A stretch of 64,000 nucleotides of DNA, from assembly GCF_013410215.1 (NCBI RefSeq), contig NZ_JACCFQ010000001.1, positions 1,302,001 through 1,366,000 of the forward strand, read 5' to 3'. The notes under the pieces were generated by a model. The model was not told where the DNA came from. It saw nothing but the letters and a program-made list of their open reading frames with translations, and made no database searches. Shown piece after piece: positions 43,074 through 54,041 of the stretch. The DNA is from Nesterenkonia sandarakina (lineage in GTDB: Bacteria > Actinomycetota > Actinomycetes > Actinomycetales > Micrococcaceae). The first letter of the stretch is position 1. Each line of letters opens with the position of its first letter. The translations under genes were made by a program, and so were the position numbers.

Positions 43074-43703
43074 ATGACATCACCAGCTGAGAACGAGTCG
43101 GCGCTGCGCGAGCGCATCGTGGCCCTGGGGGCAAGCCTGTTCGACCGCGGCTTCTCCGTGGGCAGCGCCGGGAACATCAGTGTGCGCACCCAGGACGGTT
43201 TCCTGATGACCCCCACGAACTCCTCCCTGGGACGCCTGGACCCGGAGGCGCTCTCGGTCTTGGACCCGCAGTGGGTGCACACCGCAGGGCCCAAACCCTC
43301 CAAGGAGGTGGTGATGCACCAGGCGATGTATCAGGCCCGACCCCAGGCCGCCGCCGTCGTGCACCTGCACTCCACCTACGTGACCGCGCTCAGCTGCCTC
43401 GAGACAGAGCCGGCGATCCCGCCGCTGACCCCGTACTTCATCATGCGGCTGGGTCGAGATGTGCCGACGGTGCCCTACTACAAGCCGGGCTCACCAGCGG
43501 TCCTGGCGGATCTTCAGGCGGCGGGGGAGCGCGGCCCGGCGGTGATCCTGGCCAACCACGGCTCGATCGTGGCGGGCGGATCGCTGGAGGATGCGGTCAA
43601 CGCCGCCGAGGAGCTTGAAGTCTCGGCGCAGCTGGCCTTCCTGCTCGAGGGCAGGGCCACCCGGCCATTGAATCAGGAGCAGATTCAGCACCTGCTCGGC
43701 TGA
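43074..43703 (+). CDS. otnC: 3-oxo-tetronate 4-phosphate decarboxylase (class II aldolase family)
   Basis: The 209-residue protein is a class II aldolase/adducin domain: GNISVR, TPTNSSLG, a catalytic Glu in PSKEVVMH, the zinc histidines in VHLHSTY and a third in ANHGSIV. OtnC converts 3-oxo-tetronate 4-phosphate to dihydroxyacetone phosphate and CO2, the last step of the pathway. ATG 43074 is preferred, with a GGGGGAGGA site; the upstream frame is open to 42945 but is low-quality coding. The usual length of the family is ~210. Confidence 0.88.
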   Translation: MTSPAENESALRERIVALGASLFDRGFSVGSAGNISVRTQDGFLMTPTNSSLGRLDPEALSVLDPQWVHTAGPKPSKEVVMHQAMYQARPQAAAVVHLHSTYVTALSCLETEPAIPPLTPYFIMRLGRDVPTVPYYKPGSPAVLADLQAAGERGPAVILANHGSIVAGGSLEDAVNAAEELEVSAQLAFLLEGRATRPLNQEQIQHLLG

Positions 43704-43798
43704 TCGCGGGCCCTTCCGGCTCCAGGTTCAGTCCTGGCCTGGCCACCGGTAGGGTTGCAGCAGATAGTACGCCAGCCGCATGCGAACGGGAGGGCTCA

Positions 43799-44590
43799 AT
43801 GTCCGCATCAGATCAACTCGACGGTCCTTTTCAGAAACGCTTCGTCGCCCTGGGGGACTCGTTCACCGAGGGCGTGGCGGATATCGACCCGTCCAGCCCC
43901 AACGGGGTGCGCGGATGGGCCGACCGGGTGGCCGGCCAGCTGATCTCCAACGACTCCTCCTGGGGCTACGCGAACCTCGCGGTGCGCGGGAAGAAGCTCC
44001 AGCAGGTGCTCGACGAGCAGCTGGACCCCGCGATCGGGCTCGGCCCCACCCTGGTGACGGTCTACGCCGGGGGCAACGACATCCTGCGCCCCACGGTGAA
44101 CATCGACGCCCTGATGGAGCGCTACCGCTGGGGCGTGGAGAAGCTGCTCGCCAGCGGCGCCCGCGTGGTGCTGTTCACCGGATTCGACTCCGGCCAGGCC
44201 CCACTGTTCAAGGCCACCCGCGGCCGGACCGCGATCTACAACGAGCACGTGCGCAAGATCGCCGCCGACTTCGACCTGGATCTGGTCGACTTCTGGCACA
44301 TGCGTGAGTTCCAGGACTGGCGCTACTGGGACGAGGACCGGATGCACCTGGGCATCGCCGGGCACATGATGATGGCCAAGGAGGTGCTCAAGGTCCTCGG
44401 CGAGAAGGACGAGATCGAGGACCCCGAGGTCGACGACGCACCGCTGGCCTCCCTGCCCGAGCGCCTGATCAGCGAGCTGACCTGGACCAAGGACTACCTC
44501 TACCCCTGGGTCCGGCGGCGGGTCACCCGCACCTCCTCAGGCGATGACATGTCCCCGAAGTACCCGCAGCTGACCTCCCGGGTCTGGTAG
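43799..44590 (+). CDS. SGNH/GDSL-family hydrolase
   Basis: The 263-residue protein has block I VALGDSFTEGV (nucleophile Ser), block III YAGGNDI and block V DEDRMHLGIAGH with the Asp-His pair. No signal peptide is seen, so it acts in the cytoplasm. Actinobacterial homologues are annotated as esterases of unknown substrate. ATG 43799 has a GGGAGGG site. A weak hairpin (44614-44630, CCGGCG/CGCCGG) lies between it and gabT. Confidence 0.88.
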   Translation: MSASDQLDGPFQKRFVALGDSFTEGVADIDPSSPNGVRGWADRVAGQLISNDSSWGYANLAVRGKKLQQVLDEQLDPAIGLGPTLVTVYAGGNDILRPTVNIDALMERYRWGVEKLLASGARVVLFTGFDSGQAPLFKATRGRTAIYNEHVRKIAADFDLDLVDFWHMREFQDWRYWDEDRMHLGIAGHMMMAKEVLKVLGEKDEIEDPEVDDAPLASLPERLISELTWTKDYLYPWVRRRVTRTSSGDDMSPKYPQLTSRVW

Positions 44591-44638
44591 CCGGGGCCGG
44601 CTGACGCACCGGACCGGCGTCGACCGCCGGCCCGCCGC

Positions 44639-45934
44639 TCAGGCGAGGACGGCGGCCACCGCCTCGGACCACATCGCGACCGCCTGGTCCACCTCGGACT
44701 CCGAGACCACCAGCGCCGGGATGAACCGGACCACCTCACCCCAGGAGCCGCAGATCAGCAGCAGCAGCCCGCGACGGGCAGCCTCCTGCTGCACGGCGGT
44801 GGCGGTGGCGGGGTCCGGCGCTCCGTGGGCGTCGCGGAACTCATTGCCCACCATCAGACCCAGGCCGCGCACCTCGGCGATGCGCTGCGCACCGGCGCGG
44901 GCGTTGGCCTGCGCGGCGACCTCGCGCAGCCCGGCGCGCAGCTGCTCGCCGCGCTCCGCACTGTTCTCCACGAGCCCCTCTTGGGCGATCACCTCCAGGG
45001 TGGCCACCGCCGCGGCGCAGGCCACCGCGTTCGCGCCGTAGGTCCCGCCCTGGGACCCCGGCCAGGCCTTGCCCATCAGCTCGGCGGAGGCCGCGATCCC
45101 CGAGATCGGGAACCCGGAGGCGATCCCCTTGGCGAACATCATGATGTCGGGCAGTCGTGCAGCGCCCTCGGAGACGAAGTGGTCATGGCCCCAGAACTTT
45201 CCGGTGCGCCCGAAGCCTGTCTGGACCTCGTCGATGATCACCAGGATCCCGTGCCGGTCCGCGCGCTCGCGCAGCCCGGCGAAGAAGCGCTCATTGCCCG
45301 GGACGTACCCGCCCTCGCCGAGCACCGGCTCGACCAGGAACGCCGCAGTGTCCGCCGGGTTGGACTGGGTCTGCAGCAGCAGGTCCAGCTCCTTGAGCGC
45401 GAAGTCGGTGGCCTGCTCCGCGTCCCAGCCGTAGTCGCGATAGTGGCTCGGATTGGGGAACGGCGCGACCACCACGCCTGACATCAACGGGCTGAACCCG
45501 GCCCGGAACTTGGTGCCGGAGGTGGTCATCGACGCCGCCGCGACGGTGCGGCCGTGGAAGCCGCCCTGGAAGACCACGATGTTCGGGCGCCCCGTCGCCT
45601 GCCGCGCCAGGCGCAGCGCGGCCTCCGCGGCCTCGGAGCCGGAGTTGGAGAAGAAGACCGAGTCCAGGCCCGCCGGCAGCACCTCGGAGAGCCGCTCGGT
45701 GAGCGCCAACAGCGGCTGGTGCATGATCGTGGTGTATTGGCCGTGGATCAGGCTGCCCACCTGGGCCTGGGCAGCTGCGACCACATGGGGGTGACAGTGG
45801 CCGGTGCTGGTGACCCCGATGCCGGCGGTGAAGTCCAGATGCGGCTGGCCCGCCTCGTCGTAGAGCCACACGCCCTCTCCACGGGTCGCCACCACGGGGG
45901 TCGCCTGCTTCAGCTGGGGAGACAGCGTCGCCAT
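44639..45934 (-). CDS. gabT: 4-aminobutyrate aminotransferase-like class III aminotransferase
   Basis: The 431-residue class III PLP aminotransferase has SNSGSEAAEAALRLAR (~100-115), IIDEVQTGFGRTG (~238-250) and the PLP lysine in MMFAKGIASG. It is divergent from a succinate-semialdehyde dehydrogenase gene, so together they form a GABA shunt: GABA to succinic semialdehyde, then succinate. ATG 45934 has an AAAGGTG site. Ornithine or other omega-amino acids are alternative substrates. Confidence 0.85.
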   Translation of the reverse strand: MATLSPQLKQATPVVATRGEGVWLYDEAGQPHLDFTAGIGVTSTGHCHPHVVAAAQAQVGSLIHGQYTTIMHQPLLALTERLSEVLPAGLDSVFFSNSGSEAAEAALRLARQATGRPNIVVFQGGFHGRTVAAASMTTSGTKFRAGFSPLMSGVVVAPFPNPSHYRDYGWDAEQATDFALKELDLLLQTQSNPADTAAFLVEPVLGEGGYVPGNERFFAGLRERADRHGILVIIDEVQTGFGRTGKFWGHDHFVSEGAARLPDIMMFAKGIASGFPISGIAASAELMGKAWPGSQGGTYGANAVACAAAVATLEVIAQEGLVENSAERGEQLRAGLREVAAQANARAGAQRIAEVRGLGLMVGNEFRDAHGAPDPATATAVQQEAARRGLLLLICGSWGEVVRFIPALVVSESEVDQAVAMWSEAVAAVLA

Positions 45935-45950
45935 CGAAATACACCTTTCG

Positions 45951-45964
45951 GATTGTTGACAATC
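45951..45964. promoter_or_regulatory. Palindromic operator-like site between gabT and gabD
   Basis: GATTGTTGACAATC is a perfect 14-bp palindrome (two central bases) 17 bases upstream of the gabT ATG. The TTGT..ACAA core resembles sites of FadR-type GntR regulators. No regulator gene is adjacent. Confidence 0.5.
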
Positions 45965-46115
45965 TTCTTGGGCTCCAGATTAGCGGTCATCGCGGCGCAA
46001 GGCCAGAACCATACCCAGGACTCCCGCAGCACCCAGCGACGGCGGCCGCAGGACCGGCGTAGGCTGGCCCTCGAAGGCCCACGTCACGTCCATCGCACCC
46101 TCTCAAGGAGGACCC

Positions 46116-47594
46116 ATGGCAGAGCAGAGCATCACCGCAGAGCGCGAATCCAGCCTGATCCAGGCGACGCCCAAGCGCCTCTACATCAACGGGGAATGGG
46201 TGGACGCCGAGGGCGGAGCCACCCTGGAGGTCCACGATCCCTCCACCGGCAGGCTGCTCTGCACCGTGGCCGACGCCTCCGAGCGCGATGGCTGGAACGC
46301 GCTGAAGGCCGCCGAGGTCGCGCAGCCCGGGCTCGCCGCCATGCCCCCGCGGGAGCGGGCGAACATCCTGATGCGCGCCTTCGAGCTGATGCATGAGCGC
46401 AAGGACGACCTCGCACTGTTGATGACCCTGGAGATGGGCAAGCCGCTGGCAGATTCCTATGGCGAGGTCACCTATGCCGCGGAGTTCTTCCGGCACTTCG
46501 CCGAGGAGGCCACCCGGATCAGCGGCAGCTACCAGACCGCGCCCGCCGGAGGTGCCCGCTTCCTGGTGGCCAAGCAGCCGGTGGGCCCCACGATCCTGAT
46601 CACCCCGTGGAACTTCCCGCTGGCCATGGGCACCCGGAAGCTCGGCCCGGCCATCGCCGCGGGCTGCACCTCGGTGCTCAAGCCTGCCGAGCTGACCCCG
46701 CTGTCCATGCTGGCCCTGGCGGACATCCTGCATGAGGCCGGGCTGCCCGCCGGCGCGGTGAACATCCTGGTCACCTCCACCGCAGGCAAGGTGATGGAGC
46801 CGCTGATCCGCTCCGGGATCGCGCGCAAGCTCTCCTTCACCGGGTCCACCGGGGTCGGCCGCAAGCTGCTGGAGCAGGCCTCCGAGCGGGTGCTGCGGAC
46901 CTCCATGGAGCTCGGCGGCAACGCCGGGTTCGTGGTCTTCGAGGACGCCGACATCGACGCCGCCGTGGCCGGTGCGCTGCTGGCGAAGATGCGCAACACC
47001 GGCGAGGCCTGCACCGCTGCCAACCGGATCTTCGTCCATCGCAGCGTGATCGATGAGTTCGCGGCCAAGCTGGCCGCGGAGATGGAGCAGCTGCCCCTGG
47101 GCCGTGGAGTCCAGGAGGGCGTGCGCGTCGGGCCGCTGGTCGACGCGAAGCAGCTGGCCAAGGTCGATGAGCTGGTCACCGACGCGGTCGACGGCGGCGC
47201 CAGGGTCCTGCTCGGCGGTGCGCCGGTGGACCGCGAGGGCTACTTCTACCCGCCCACCGTGCTCACCGACATCCCCTCCAACGCCCGGATGCGTCAGGAG
47301 GAGATCTTCGGGCCCGTCGCGCCGCTGACCCCCTTCGACGCCGAGGAGGAGGTCATCGAATGGATCAACGCCACTGAATACGGCCTGGTCAACTACGTCT
47401 ACACCGAGAATCTGCGTCGCGGCATCCGGGTCGCCGAGGCCGTGGAGTCCGGCATGGTGGGGCTGAACCAGGGCGCGGTCTCCAACCCGGCCGCACCCTT
47501 CGGTGGAATCAAGGAATCGGGGCTGGGTCGCGAGGGCGGGGACACCGGCATCGAGGAGTTCCTGGAGACCAAGTACATCGGCATTGCCATGTGA
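46116..47594 (+). CDS. gabD: NAD(P)-dependent succinate-semialdehyde dehydrogenase
   Basis: The 492-residue aldehyde dehydrogenase has LITPWNFPLAMG (~162-173), the Glu in MELGGNAGFVV (~265) and the catalytic cysteine in NTGEACTAANR (~300), all intact. FTGSTGVGRKLL marks the coenzyme region. The sequence and divergent partner fit GabD of the GABA shunt. ATG 46116 has an AAGGAGGA site. Confidence 0.88.
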   Translation: MAEQSITAERESSLIQATPKRLYINGEWVDAEGGATLEVHDPSTGRLLCTVADASERDGWNALKAAEVAQPGLAAMPPRERANILMRAFELMHERKDDLALLMTLEMGKPLADSYGEVTYAAEFFRHFAEEATRISGSYQTAPAGGARFLVAKQPVGPTILITPWNFPLAMGTRKLGPAIAAGCTSVLKPAELTPLSMLALADILHEAGLPAGAVNILVTSTAGKVMEPLIRSGIARKLSFTGSTGVGRKLLEQASERVLRTSMELGGNAGFVVFEDADIDAAVAGALLAKMRNTGEACTAANRIFVHRSVIDEFAAKLAAEMEQLPLGRGVQEGVRVGPLVDAKQLAKVDELVTDAVDGGARVLLGGAPVDREGYFYPPTVLTDIPSNARMRQEEIFGPVAPLTPFDAEEEVIEWINATEYGLVNYVYTENLRRGIRVAEAVESGMVGLNQGAVSNPAAPFGGIKESGLGREGGDTGIEEFLETKYIGIAM

Positions 47595-47672
47595 ACTCGA
47601 TCTCACCCAGCCGCGGCCTGCGGGCTGGAGGGAATGGAATCCGCAGAGCCGCGGTTGGACCGGGAGTAGAAA

Positions 47673-47693
47673 GTTGAGTCACCTGCACTCAAG
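47673..47693. promoter_or_regulatory. HAIR operator 1 (HspR binding site)
   Basis: GTTGAGT-N7-ACTCAAG differs from the HAIR consensus CTTGAGT-N7-ACTCAAG at one base. It lies just upstream of a TTGACA -35 box (47699-47704) of the dnaK operon. Confidence 0.92.
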
Positions 47694-47698
47694 TCAGT

Positions 47699-47727
47699 TT
47701 GACACCACGTCGAGCGAGTACAAGACT
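47699..47727 (+). promoter_or_regulatory. dnaK operon promoter
   Basis: TTGACA (47699-47704) lies 17 bases from AAGACT (47722-47727), which overlaps the second HAIR site. The two operators therefore flank and cover the promoter. Confidence 0.6.
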
Positions 47728-47746
47728 TGAGCGCAGTTCACTCAAC
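47726..47746. promoter_or_regulatory. HAIR operator 2 (HspR binding site)
   Basis: CTTGAGC-N7-ACTCAAC matches the HAIR consensus at 12 of 14 fixed positions and begins in the -10 region, so HspR bound here would block transcription start. Confidence 0.88.
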
Positions 47747-47769
47747 ACCGCTCTCGAGAAGGAGATCGC

Positions 47770-49626
<1,857 letters not shown>

Positions 49627-49639
49627 GGGGGCCGCACAC

Positions 49640-50506
49640 ATGGCAGATCACAAGAACCCTGAGGTTCCCAGCGGCGAAGAGCCCGAGGAGCAGGACCCGG
49701 TGCAGGATCCCTTGGCCCGGGCCGAGAAGATCCTGCAGGACCTCCCGGTGGAGGACGCCCAGGACACCGAGACCCTCGGTGCCCAGGGACAGTCCGAGAG
49801 CTACGGCGCGGCCGGGGACCCGGTCACCGAGGAGGAGGTCGCAGGCGTGGCCTCCGACGAGGCCGACCCCCTGATCGCCGAGGAGCCCGAGCTCTCCGAG
49901 GTCTCCGCGGAGGACGGGATCACCGGCGGCACCGAGACCGAGCCCGAGGAACGGATTCAGGCGGCCGACGACTTCCTCCGCGGCACGGAGGAGGAGACGA
50001 TCGCCGAGGCCGCCATGGCGATGGACCCCGAGGCCATCCTGGCCGAGGACAGCATCCGCGAGGATGCTCCCGCTCAGGAAGGGGTGCGCGAGGCTGAGCT
50101 GCAGGCTGACCTGCAGCGACTCCAGGCCGAGTACATCAACTACCGGCGTCGGGTGGAGCGTGACCGGGCGACCGAACGTGATCGCACCAAGGGTCAGCTG
50201 ATCACCGAGCTCATGCCGGTGCTCGATGACATCTCCTCGGCCCGCCAGGCCGGAGACCTGCAGGAGGGGCCCTTCGCGCACATCGCGACCCGCCTGGAGT
50301 CGGTGCTGCAGAGCCAGGGCCTTGAAGTGCTGGGAGAGATCGGGGAAGCCTTCGATCCCAACCAGCACGAGGCGATCATGACCCAGCCCCATGAGGAGAT
50401 CCCCGCCGACCACGTGGCCATCGTGCTGCGCGCCGGCTATCGCCACGGTGACCGCCTGCTCCGGGCGGCCCAGGTGATGGTCTCCTCCGGCCCCGACCAG
50501 GGCTGA
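49640..50506 (+). CDS. grpE: Nucleotide exchange factor GrpE with long acidic N-terminus
   Basis: The conserved GrpE part lies in residues ~150-288: coiled coil [18 protein letters not shown] and the signature [21 protein letters not shown]. It releases ADP from DnaK. Residues 1-~145 are an unusually long Glu/Asp-rich, low-complexity extension; GrpE is commonly ~180-220 residues and this one has 288. ATG 49640 is chosen 13 bases after dnaK, with AAGGGGG before it; the earlier open frame overlaps dnaK and is not used. Confidence 0.93.
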   Translation: MADHKNPEVPSGEEPEEQDPVQDPLARAEKILQDLPVEDAQDTETLGAQGQSESYGAAGDPVTEEEVAGVASDEADPLIAEEPELSEVSAEDGITGGTETEPEERIQAADDFLRGTEEETIAEAAMAMDPEAILAEDSIREDAPAQEGVREAELQADLQRLQAEYINYRRRVERDRATERDRTKGQLITELMPVLDDISSARQAGDLQEGPFAHIATRLESVLQSQGLEVLGEIGEAFDPNQHEAIMTQPHEEIPADHVAIVLRAGYRHGDRLLRAAQVMVSSGPDQG

Positions 50507-50537
50507 ACCGCAGAGCAGCAGAAAGGAGGGAGGCGCC

Positions 50538-51530
50538 ATGGCCTCACAGGACTGGATCGAAAAAGATTTCTACGCCATCCTTGGCGTCTCCCGCGATGCC
50601 TCCGAGGAGGACATCAAGAAGGCGTACCGAAGACTCGCCCGCAAGCACCACCCCGATAAGAACCCCGGGGATGATGCCGCGGAGCAGAAGTTCAAGGACG
50701 TCGCCGAGGCCCATTCAGTGCTCGCGGACAAGGAACAGCGCGAGCAGTACGACGCCGTGCGCGCCATGGGCTCGGGCGCCCGATTCTCGGGCGGCCCGGG
50801 CCCCGGCGGGGGCGGCGGATTCGAAGACCTCTTCGGCAACCTCTTCAACGGCGGATCCGGCGGCGGACGCGGCGGCTTCGGTCGCGGCGGCAGCGGCGGA
50901 CCCGACCTCTCGGACCTCTTCGGGGGAGCCGGCGGGTTCGGCGGCTCCGGCCGATTCGGCGGGGGAGCCGCCGCCAAGGGCGCGGACCGCACCGCGCGGA
51001 CCACGATCTCCTTCGGAGGTGCCATGCGCGGGACCACCGTGGGGCTGCGTGAGCCCGACGGCGGGGTCATCGACGTGCGGATCCCCGCGGGAATCCGCAC
51101 CGGACAGAAGGTTCGCGTGAAGGGCAAGGGCCAGCGAGGATCCGGCGGAGCTGGGGACCTCCTGGTCGAGGTCGTCGTCTCGGGTCACCAGTTCTTCGAG
51201 CGTGAAGGCGATGACATCCGGATCCATCTTCCTGTCGCCTTCGACGAGGCGGCCCTGGGCACCACGGTGCAGGTCCCGACGGTCCACGGTGAGAAGGTCA
51301 ACATCAAGATCCCCGCCGGAGTGACCTCCGGACGCGTGCTGCGGCTCAAGGGTCACGGCGTGCGCCGGAAGGAGAAGGGCAAGGAGATCGCCGGCGACAT
51401 GCTGGTCACGGTCCAGGTGCAGGTTCCCAAGGACCTCTCGGCCGACGCGGTGGAAGCCGTGAAGGCCTATGCGGAGGCCACCAAGGGGCTGGATCCCCGG
51501 AAAGGCCTCGAGGCGAAGGCGGTGCTGTGA
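50538..51530 (+). CDS. dnaJ: Chaperone protein DnaJ, class II (no zinc finger)
   Basis: The 330-residue protein has a J domain (residues ~8-72) with HPDKNPGDD, then a Gly/Phe-rich region (~85-155) and a two-part C-terminal substrate-binding domain. The CxxCxGxG zinc-finger repeats of class I DnaJ are absent: I find no cysteine in the central region. It stimulates DnaK ATPase and delivers clients. ATG 50538 has an AAAGGAGGGAGG site. Its stop overlaps hspR. Confidence 0.94.
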   Translation: MASQDWIEKDFYAILGVSRDASEEDIKKAYRRLARKHHPDKNPGDDAAEQKFKDVAEAHSVLADKEQREQYDAVRAMGSGARFSGGPGPGGGGGFEDLFGNLFNGGSGGGRGGFGRGGSGGPDLSDLFGGAGGFGGSGRFGGGAAAKGADRTARTTISFGGAMRGTTVGLREPDGGVIDVRIPAGIRTGQKVRVKGKGQRGSGGAGDLLVEVVVSGHQFFEREGDDIRIHLPVAFDEAALGTTVQVPTVHGEKVNIKIPAGVTSGRVLRLKGHGVRRKEKGKEIAGDMLVTVQVQVPKDLSADAVEAVKAYAEATKGLDPRKGLEAKAVL

Positions 51531-52024
51531 TGGTGGAACCCCGGAGCAGGGAACCCCGCACGACGGGCCCGCGGCTCCTCGATGCGCGGCTCCTGGAGCC
51601 CGAACATCGGCATGCCCCGATGTTCGTGATCTCCGTGGCCGCCGAACTCACCGAGATGCACCCACAGACGCTGCGGCAGTATGACCGGATCGGTCTGGTC
51701 ACCCCGCGGCGCCAGGGTGGACGGCACCGCCGCTACTCGCCGTATAACATCGAGCAGCTGCGCCAGATCCAGCAGTTCTCCCAGGAGGGAGTCTCGCTGG
51801 AAGGCATTCGCCGGATCCTGCAGCTGCAGAACCGGGTCGAGGTGCTCGAGGAGACCGTGGACGCGCTGCGCCAGGAGCTGCGGGAATCCCAGCGTCACTC
51901 CACCAAGCCGCGCTTCTTCGCGGTGGGCCCGCATGGGGACGTGGTCACCGTGGACCGTGGCCGTCGAGCCCGCGCCAACACGCAGGCGCTGGTCCTCTGG
52001 GAGCCCGCCCCGCGACGGCGCTGA
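51530..52024 (+). CDS. hspR: Heat-shock repressor HspR (MerR family)
   Basis: The 164-residue protein has a MerR-type helix-turn-helix: AAELTEMHPQTLRQYDRIGL (~37-56) and GGRHRRYS in the wing. A helical region (VEVLEETVDALRQEL) and a C-terminal tail follow. It binds HAIR sites as a co-repressor with DnaK, giving feedback control of this operon. The ~30-residue N-terminal arm before the MerR core is longer than in many homologues. The start is ATG 51530 (TGATG overlap with dnaJ) or GTG 51527. Confidence 0.94.
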   Translation: MVEPRSREPRTTGPRLLDARLLEPEHRHAPMFVISVAAELTEMHPQTLRQYDRIGLVTPRRQGGRHRRYSPYNIEQLRQIQQFSQEGVSLEGIRRILQLQNRVEVLEETVDALRQELRESQRHSTKPRFFAVGPHGDVVTVDRGRRARANTQALVLWEPAPRRR

Positions 52025-52095
52025 CCTGGGGCCCCTTTGCCCTCACCCCGCGAGTCCTGCCTGTGACGGGTGCGGGGGACCGCGATACTGAGACC

Positions 52096-54039
52096 ATGTC
52101 TGACTCCGCACGCTCCCGGCTGATCCTCCCCGGCGTGGTGTCAGCCGCAGCCCTGATGCTGCTCACCAGCTGCAGCGCCGACCCCTCCGAGACCGTGGAG
52201 GAGGCCGCCGGCGCGCTGGCCTCCGCGGTCTCCAGCGGGGACTTCTCCGGGCTGAGCTTCGACTCCGGGGATCCCGAGACCATGGCGACGGCCGTGGAGA
52301 ACCTGCATGCGCCCCTCGAGGACCTCGCCCCGGAGGTCGAGGTCGGGGAGATCGTGCTCGACGAGCCGCCCGAGGACTCACCGCGACCGGTCACCGCCAC
52401 CGTCCCGCTGCAGCACAGCTGGGACCTCGAAGAGCTCGGCGTCGACGGCGAGGCCTGGACCTATGAGACCTCCGCCGAGCTGGTCTACGACGAAGAGACC
52501 GAGACCTGGGCGGTGGCGGCCGAGCCTGCGATCGTCCTGCCGGACTACACCGGTGCCGAGTCGATCGCCCTGGCCACCACCGCAGCGGACCGCGGCCGGA
52601 TCATGGACGACGACGGACGGGCGATGGTCTATAACCGCGACGTCGTCCGGCTGGGGATCGACAAGTCTCAGCTCGCCCAGGACGGTGAACCCGCCGATGA
52701 GGACACGCTGCGCTCCTCCGCCGAGGCGCTCGCCGAGCTGGTCGGGATCTCTGTGGATCCCTACGTTCAGAGCGTGCTCGGCGGCGGCGAGCTGGCCTTC
52801 GTGGAGGCCATCACGCTGCGCCGCTCCGAGGACGAGGTCACCGCCGACGACGTCGACGCGATCCCGGGTGCGCTGGCCATCGACGATCAGATGTCCCTGG
52901 CCGACTCGCGCGACTTTGCCCCGCTGCTGCTGGGCCGGGTGGGACCGGTGACCGCTGAGGCGTTGGAGGCGGACCCCAGCCTGAGCGTCGGGGACACCAT
53001 CGGCACCTCCGGGATCCAGGCCTCCTACGAGGAGACCCTGCGCGGGGCTCCGGGCCTGGCGATCCAGAAGGACGGGGAGACGCTGTACTCGGTGGAGGCC
53101 GCCGACGGGGGAGACGTGGAGACCACCATGGTCCCGCGGCTGCAGAACCTGGCGCAGGAGATCGTCGACGATCAGGACACCGCTGGCGCCGTCGTCGCGA
53201 TCCGACCCTCCGACGGCGGGGTCCTTGCCGCCGCCAGCCACGACCCTCAGGAGGGCTTCGTGGAGATCGCCACCCAGTCCAGCTATGCGCCCGGGTCCAC
53301 CTTCAAGGTGGTCTCCTCGCTGGCGATGCTGCGCGAGGGGCTCACCCCAGACTCCTCGGTGACCTGCTCGAACCAGACCACTGTGCACGGACAGTCCTTC
53401 GGCAACTACACCGGCTTCCCCTCCGAGTACCTCGGCGAGATTCCGTTCCGCGACGCCGTCGCCGTCTCCTGCAACACCGTCTTCGCCGACGCCTACGACG
53501 ATGTGACCTCCGAGGAGGTCCACCAGGCGGCGGTGGACCTCGGGATTACCGAGGAGACCCACCTCGGGGTGCCTGCCCGGATGGGATCCGTGCCGCAGGA
53601 CTCCGAGCTGAACCTGCATGCCTCCAACCTCTTCGGCCAGGGCGTGGTGGAGGCCTCCACGCTGGGCATGGCCACCGTGGCCGCCTCGATCGCGGCCGGA
53701 GGCACCGTCTCACCGCACCTGGTGGTGCCCTCGGATGAGTCAGAGTCGCAGGCCAGCGGCCTCAGCGAGGAAGAGGCTGAGGACCTGCGCACGCTGATGA
53801 CCGACACCGTGAACTTCGGTTCACTGGAGTCCCTGGTGGAGGTTCCCGGCGAGCCGGTCTACGCCAAGACCGGCACCGCAGAGGCCGGAGAGGGTGACGA
53901 CTCCTACGCCCATACCTGGGTGATCGCCATGCAGGGAGACCTCGCGGTGGCGATCTTCCTGCAGGAGGGCGAGTTCGGCGGCTCCACCAACGGCCCGCTG
54001 CTCCAGGAGTTCCTGGAGGGGGCCTCCGCTATCCTGTAG
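52096..54039 (+). CDS. Penicillin-binding protein with MecA_N domain, lipoprotein type
   Basis: The 647-residue protein has a signal sequence ending in a lipobox LLTSC (Cys ~26). An NTF2-like MecA_N domain (~30-150), a PBP dimer region and a transpeptidase domain follow. The latter has SxxK Ser401 (GSTFK), SCN at 458-460 and KTGT at ~591. It crosslinks peptidoglycan on the outer face. Class B PBPs normally start with an uncleaved helix; the lipobox suggests lipid anchoring instead. The gene is 72 bases after hspR and 2 bases before trmB. ATG 52096 is chosen for the signal sequence. Confidence 0.88.
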   Translation: MSDSARSRLILPGVVSAAALMLLTSCSADPSETVEEAAGALASAVSSGDFSGLSFDSGDPETMATAVENLHAPLEDLAPEVEVGEIVLDEPPEDSPRPVTATVPLQHSWDLEELGVDGEAWTYETSAELVYDEETETWAVAAEPAIVLPDYTGAESIALATTAADRGRIMDDDGRAMVYNRDVVRLGIDKSQLAQDGEPADEDTLRSSAEALAELVGISVDPYVQSVLGGGELAFVEAITLRRSEDEVTADDVDAIPGALAIDDQMSLADSRDFAPLLLGRVGPVTAEALEADPSLSVGDTIGTSGIQASYEETLRGAPGLAIQKDGETLYSVEAADGGDVETTMVPRLQNLAQEIVDDQDTAGAVVAIRPSDGGVLAAASHDPQEGFVEIATQSSYAPGSTFKVVSSLAMLREGLTPDSSVTCSNQTTVHGQSFGNYTGFPSEYLGEIPFRDAVAVSCNTVFADAYDDVTSEEVHQAAVDLGITEETHLGVPARMGSVPQDSELNLHASNLFGQGVVEASTLGMATVAASIAAGGTVSPHLVVPSDESESQASGLSEEEAEDLRTLMTDTVNFGSLESLVEVPGEPVYAKTGTAEAGEGDDSYAHTWVIAMQGDLAVAIFLQEGEFGGSTNGPLLQEFLEGASAIL

Positions 54040-54041
54040 CG

